This document shows positions 7,560 to 11,355 of a stretch of 11,355 bases of DNA, piece by piece. The notes below the pieces were generated by a model. That model had not been told where the DNA came from and did no database searches. It was given only the letters and a program-made list of their open reading frames with translations. The DNA lies in NCBI GenBank assembly GCA_014885115.2, contig WKLE02000114.1, forward strand, positions 1 to 11,355. Reading direction: 5' to 3'. The position numbers and the translations under genes are program-made. The number at the start of each line of letters is the position of its first letter. Position 1 is the first letter of the stretch. The DNA is from Asterionellopsis glacialis (taxonomy: Eukaryota > Bacillariophyta > Plagiogrammaphyceae > Rhaphoneidales > Asterionellopsidaceae).

Positions 7560-8345
7560 ATAGGAGGACAAAATTTCGGAGGCTTCCTTTCAGACACAGC
7601 AAAAGCAGCAGAAGATGATACTGCTATCAGAATGTGGATCAATCAAAACAAACTAGACATAGTAGCAATACAAGAGATTAATCTGTATTGGCCAAAAGTG
7701 AAGGATACACTTCAATTCAATGAACGCATCCGTTGCTGGTGGCCAAGAGGCACCAACAACAATACATTCAGCTACAATAAAAATTGGGAACCTTCGTGCG
7801 TTACCAAATGGGGTGGCACTGCAATGATAAGTGATTGAAATGGGAGCAGACCCTAGGAAACTTGGACAATGGGTTTGGACTCTATACCGAGGGAAAGACA
7901 ACCATCGGCTATGAGTGATCTTGGCATATCAACCGTGTGCCAACAAGTCAGCAGGAACAAAAAATGTATACTCACAACAACAATGGTACTTCAACAAAAT
8001 TAAGAAGAACCGGGACCCAGGGAAAGCCATTCTCTGCGACCTCAAAGAATTAATAAGAGGATGCCACGACAACAGTGAACAAGTCATCCTCATAATGGAC
8101 TGCAACGAGGACATATTTGCAAAGAACATAAAAACATTCCTCAAAACTTGCAAATTAAAAGACACAATAACTAGTAGACACAGGGCATCCAAAGGAAAAC
8201 ACCAGCAACCTATGAAGGAGGAACAAAAACCATTGACAGTATTTTCACATCCATGCACATCCAAACAGTCAAAGCAGGATACGGCTCCTTTACGGAAAAA
8301 GTTCTAAATACAAGAACAGACCACCGCTGCCTATGGATAGACGTA
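7560..8345 (+). other. Endonuclease domain (EEP / AP-endonuclease-like) of ORF2
   Basis: The hallmark residues of the exonuclease-endonuclease-phosphatase fold are all readable, although spread over three frames. Asn of QNFGG is at 7572-7574 (metal-site Asn), Glu of QE is at 7674-7676 (catalytic Glu), the D-x-N of MDCNED is at 8098-8106, and TDHR (the SDH-type motif) has Asp at 8319-8321 and His at 8322-8324. The context RKLGQWVWT, AYQPC and TYEGGTKTIDSIF fits the family. Frame changes at 7836 and about 8190, and a TGA at 7912 (in RL-stop-VILAY), break it. The domain is expected to nick the target strand to prime reverse transcription. Confidence 0.9.
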
Positions 8346-9340
8346 GACCTTGCACACATATTCGGACATAAGATGCCACCCATAATAAACCTCCCCATGA
8401 GGAGGATGAAGAGTATGGCAGAAGTTTAACAACAAACTGAAAGAATATGTAATCAAACACAAGTTGGAAACAAGAACGACTACTCTACTCAGTAAAGTGT
8501 CCTACCCGCTGTCACCTGTACTTGCAGCAGAAGCAGAAACCCTGGACGACCCTAAGGTAGCAGCAGTCCGCTATGCTGACAGACATTGCAGGAAACTGTG
8601 TGCAGGGAAGATCCCCTTCTCCCCTGCATTTGCTACCATAAAGAAGCGCATACAGTTTTGGAAGGCTATAATCAAAAAGAAGGCAAACCGAAAGGTGAAC
8701 TTGAGATATCTTCAGCGATTAGCAAAGAAGGCAAAAGTCTCCACTCCTCTTCAGACAATACAAGAGATACTGACATTAGAGGACTGTCAAGGAAAACTAC
8801 AAGAGGCCTTCGATGCTACAAGACATTTGCGCCAAATGCACGAGAACACAGAACCACATGGTATTGGCATCTGCTAGAGCTGCGGAGGAGGAAACCAAGA
8901 ATAGACGAAATCACAAACAAAGGAAAAAAGGAGGAACAAGAACACAACACAAGGCAATGTCTACACAACTGCGTCAAATAATAGCAACGGAACAGGCACG
9001 AGTATTGGCCAAAAGAATACAATTCTCAATAAAGAAAAATCAAGTCGCAGGTACAACTCTGGTTATAGAAAATGACCATCACGGCAACCCCATAGAACGA
9101 ACCAAGAAGGAAGATATCAAACGAGCCTGTATAAAAGAGAATACTAGGAAATTTTCCCAAACACACAAAACACCACCGATGGTTACACCTGCTAGTCTCC
9201 TCTTAGGGTACCTCAAGATATCCAAACAAGACACATCAACATCAGGCATAGATCACCATCTTGACAAACTTCTCCAAACCCTTCAACGACCCCAGGATCT
9301 AACCCCACTCAAGACAGGACTATCTATACAAGATTACTAA

Positions 9341-10260
9341 GATGGATGGAAAAAGGCCAAGGAGAAAACATCATCCCATGGATTTATACACTTCAGCCAT
9401 TATAAAGCTATGGCCAGAGACCCCCTCCTTGCTAAATGGGATTCCAACATCATTGCCATGCATAGTGGATACACGTACTCCAGATGGCAACAATGCGTTG
9501 ATGTGGAACTTCTAAAGAAAGCCAACAGCTTCCACATGAGTAAACTCAGAACAATAGTACTCTTTGAAGCTGACTTCAATTTTGTGAATAAGACAATTGC
9601 CAAGAAAGCTATGAAAAGTGCAGAAGCCAACAACACCCTGGCCCCCAAACAATATGGAAGTAGAAAAAAACATCGCACCATCAAACATGCCCTAAACAAA
9701 TGTCTAACAATGGATATTTTACGACAACGACGCCAACCAGGCATCCTATGCACCAACGATCTGAAAAGCTGCTACAACAGAATTGTACACTCAATAGCTT
9801 CCCTGTGCTTACAATGAGTCAGTATACCTCAACCAGATGTGCATGTTATGTTTAATACTCTACAGAACCTCACTCATCAAGTACGAACATCATTCGGAGA
9901 CTCTGACATACAATACAGAGGCGGAGAATGGATTGTGCCACTTCAGGGCATTTATCAAGGGAACGGCTTGGGACTGACCATATGGGCGGTAGTTAGTTCT
10001 CTGCTAATGGACATCATGCGAAATGAAGGCTTTGGTATTGACGTTAAGACACCCATTTCAGGGGAAGGAATCCGAATGATAGGGTATGCCTTCGTTGACG
10101 ACACCAATTTAGTCCAAACAGGCTGCAACACCAAAGAAGCACTAGAGCAAATGCAAAAAGCGGTCACAATGTGGGAAGGGTTAGTTCGAGCAACAGGAGG
10201 AGGGCTGGTAGTCGAACAGGAGAAAGTTCGTGGTGGCTTATCGACTTCGAACACCGCCCT
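9341..10260 (+). other. Reverse transcriptase domain of ORF2
   Basis: Motif A is TNDLKSCYNRI, with the catalytic Asp at 9758-9760. Motif B is QGNGLGLTIWAVVSS from 9956. Motif C is YAFVDDTNL, with Asp-Asp at 10097-10102. Upstream APKQYGSRKKHRT (about 9641-9680) matches the fingers region. The three catalytic aspartates survive, but a TGA at 9815 lies between motifs A and B and a frame change at about 10218 follows motif C. In motif B the residue after GLG is Leu, where a Pro is usual in this family as I recall, a probable decay mutation. The domain would synthesise cDNA on the element RNA. Confidence 0.93.
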
Positions 10261-11355
10261 GATGGGTCTTGGCAATACAAAAACGAAGACATCGCAACAC
10301 CACTACATGTGCAAAACTTCAATGGCACGATTAAACCCATGCAACAACTCAAACTCCACCAATCCTTCAAAACCTTGGGAGTATTCATGGCCCCGAACGG
10401 TCAACAAGATACACAATTTGAACAATTACTACAGAAATCAAACACGTGGTCATCGAACATCCGAACATCCTACTTGACAGGTAACGACGCCATTCAAGCC
10501 CTCAAAACCACTATTTCAAAAACCATTGATTATACCCTGCTGGCGCTAAGCCTATCAAAGGCACAAGCTAAGGCACTACTTGACAAACCCCTCAACGCCA
10601 TACTACCAAAATCACGCATGAATCAGAAATTCCCAAGAAGAGCTATACACGCCTCTGAGGGTCTTCTTGGCCTAGCCATCCCGGATGTCTACAACAGCCA
10701 AGTTGCAGCACACACAGATATGCTGATACAGCACAGATGCAGAGACACAGCTACAGGACGCTTTCTCTGAACATCTTTAGAGTCCTGTAAGCTAGAACTT
10801 GGAATGAGCGGCGACCTATTTCATAAGGATTTCAAAACATTCGGCTCCTTGGCAACAAACTGCTGGATAAAAAACGTATGGAAAGAACAATCCGAGACAA
10901 AATTACTTATCAAAGAACGATCACAATCACTCAAGTGCAACAGAGTACATGATGCATTGCTAATGGATATCTTTGTTGTGGCAGGATTATCACGGGCCCA
11001 ACTCAGAAGAATCAACACTGCATACAGAAACAAGTTCTGTGTGTTATCGACATAACTACAGGGGATGGGAAATCCCTTCACGAACATGCGTTACTCCCTA
11101 CTCCTTTCCTAGGTAATAGCCACTTCATCTAGCCAAATCAAGGTGAGGGCAGAGATCTTGCTTGGGGGCTATGGAACAGAACAATTCGTAAATGCCTCTG
11201 CAAATCGGCCACAAATCTGCAACTGAAACATAGGCTGGGAGCGTGGATAACAACAGCATCCTGTACTGCAGTGCTTGACAACAAAAGCGGTCGCGTGGCT
11301 GTACGGCTGGCCAAGAACAAATGGTACTGCAGTAGGCGAGTCGCGAGACTCGCGC
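10218..11355 (+). other. Thumb/connection and C-terminal domain of ORF2
   Basis: After the palm, SSWWLIDFEHRPDGSWQY is the strand following the FVDD box in this family, and TLGVFMAPNGQ (about 10375) and FPRRAIHASEGLLGLAIPD (about 10630) look conserved. TGA at 10768 falls in RFL-stop-TSLESC. Near 11049 the frame changes, and the last frame (11049-11355) reads DITTGDGKSL, then TAG at 11130, PNQGEGRDLAWGLWNRT and HRLGAWITT. This C-terminal domain is open at the window end, so the protein continues. No RNase H motif was recognised. Confidence 0.8.
11336..11353. repeat. GC-rich hairpin with GNRA-type loop at window end
   Basis: GCGAGTC (11336-11342), loop GCGA (11343-11346), GACTCGC (11347-11353) form a perfect 7-bp stem closed by a GNRA tetraloop. 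It lies within the C-terminal domain coding part, two bases from the end of the given sequence, so it could be a retroelement RNA structure or an effect of where the sequence stops. Confidence 0.55.

Larger units (their letters stand above)
5233..11355 (+). mobile_element. Decayed non-LTR-type retrotransposon (gag-like ORF1, EN-RT ORF2), 3' end outside window
   Basis: The order gag-like ORF1, EEP endonuclease, reverse transcriptase, C-terminal domain on one strand, with no integrase, protease or LTR seen, marks a non-LTR retrotransposon. From memory its proteins match a family very common in diatoms (GWLLYST and YFSPEAI in ORF1; RKLGQW, TDHR, QGNGxG and GYAFVDD in ORF2). The + strand is A/C-rich throughout. 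The left edge is uncertain; repeated CGTAG words from 5233 and an ORF1 ATG at 5355 suggest a 5' UTR before it. The copy is inactive. In-frame stops lie at 5457, 7912, 9338, 9815, 10768 and 11130, and frame changes near 6530, 7350, 7836, 8190, 8410, 8815, 10218 and 11049. Clade was not assigned. Confidence 0.9.
7353..11355 (+). pseudogene. Retrotransposon ORF2: endonuclease-reverse transcriptase polyprotein (broken, 3' truncated by window)
   Basis: At least 1,330 codons. ORF2 opens at 7353 after a TAA at 7350, overlapping the end of ORF1 by about 20 bases in a different frame. Frames by section: 7353-7838, 7837-8190 (TGA at 7912), 8190-8410, 8410-8815, 8815-10218 (TAA at 9338, TGA at 9815), 10218-11055 (TGA at 10768), 11049 to the end (TAG at 11130). 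Order of domains: EEP endonuclease (about 7560-8345); a linker rich in Lys and Arg with RYADRHCRKLCAG (about 8565); a pre-RT motif TSSHGFIHFSHYKA (about 9369-9410); RT palm (about 9520-10250); thumb/connection (to about 11055); C-terminal domain (11049 onward). Product would nick target DNA and prime reverse transcription there. The first ATG of the ORF2 frame (7632) lies after the first endonuclease motif, so separate initiation would give an incomplete enzyme. Confidence 0.92.

Noticed and set aside
8586..8981. 131-codon + frame in the ORF2 linker
   Set aside because: It is an alternative frame of the conserved linker; the other two frames match the retroelement family order.
5457..10770. 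Nuclear code with UGA read as Trp
   Set aside because: Conserved Trp positions in the same proteins use TGG, and TAA and TAG stops also interrupt the frame.
5355..11355. LTR retrotransposon or endogenous virus
   Set aside because: No LTRs, protease, integrase or RNase H motifs seen; an EEP endonuclease before the RT points to a non-LTR element.

Overview
The window looks like a repeat-rich nuclear region of a eukaryotic alga, most likely a diatom. That guess rests on how closely the retroelement proteins on the right half resemble, from memory, the gag-like/EN-RT protein family abundant in diatom genomes; no search was run. Nothing prokaryotic is seen: no operons, no Shine-Dalgarno spacing, no rRNA, tRNA or CRISPR.

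Layout. Positions 1-80 look like the end of a piggyBac-like DNA transposon (AAAGGG abutting a TTAA) with a long palindrome just inside it. Positions 81-1055 are AT-rich and G-poor without a recognisable gene. Positions 1056-1940 hold a broken gag-like remnant of a retroelement different from the main one. Positions 2063-3307 carry an unrecognised gene lying almost wholly in one reading frame; it is interrupted by UGA codons that two short candidate introns would remove, and it ends in a SUMO-interacting-motif-like sequence plus an Asp run. Hairpins and an inverted repeat follow (3342-3549). Positions 3640-4497 hold a second, heavily disrupted coding-like stretch, then a short imperfect repeat (4595-4683) and about 650 bases without a gene.

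The right half (about 5233 to the window end) is one + strand non-LTR-type retrotransposon, truncated by the window edge. ORF1 (5355-7375) is gag-like: basic N-terminus, long Ser/Asp/Glu/Lys-rich disordered stretch, conserved core, C-terminal coiled coil. ORF2 (7353-11355+) has an apurinic-like endonuclease (EEP fold), a linker, a reverse transcriptase with an FVDD box, and a C-terminal domain. The copy is dead: I trace 6 in-frame stops and 8 frame changes across ORF1+ORF2 (one of them, at the ORF1/ORF2 junction, could be original). Yet the endonuclease motifs and the RT aspartates are all still readable. In an active copy ORF1 would coat the RNA, the endonuclease would nick the target and the RT would copy the RNA at the nick.

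The + strand is A/C-rich over about 460-1940 and 4750-11355 and G/A-rich over about 2040-4740. This switch separates retroelement-derived DNA from the unrecognised genes between. I found no convincing new defence or regulatory system. The best candidates for novelty are the unrecognised gene at 2063-3307 and its 3' structures.
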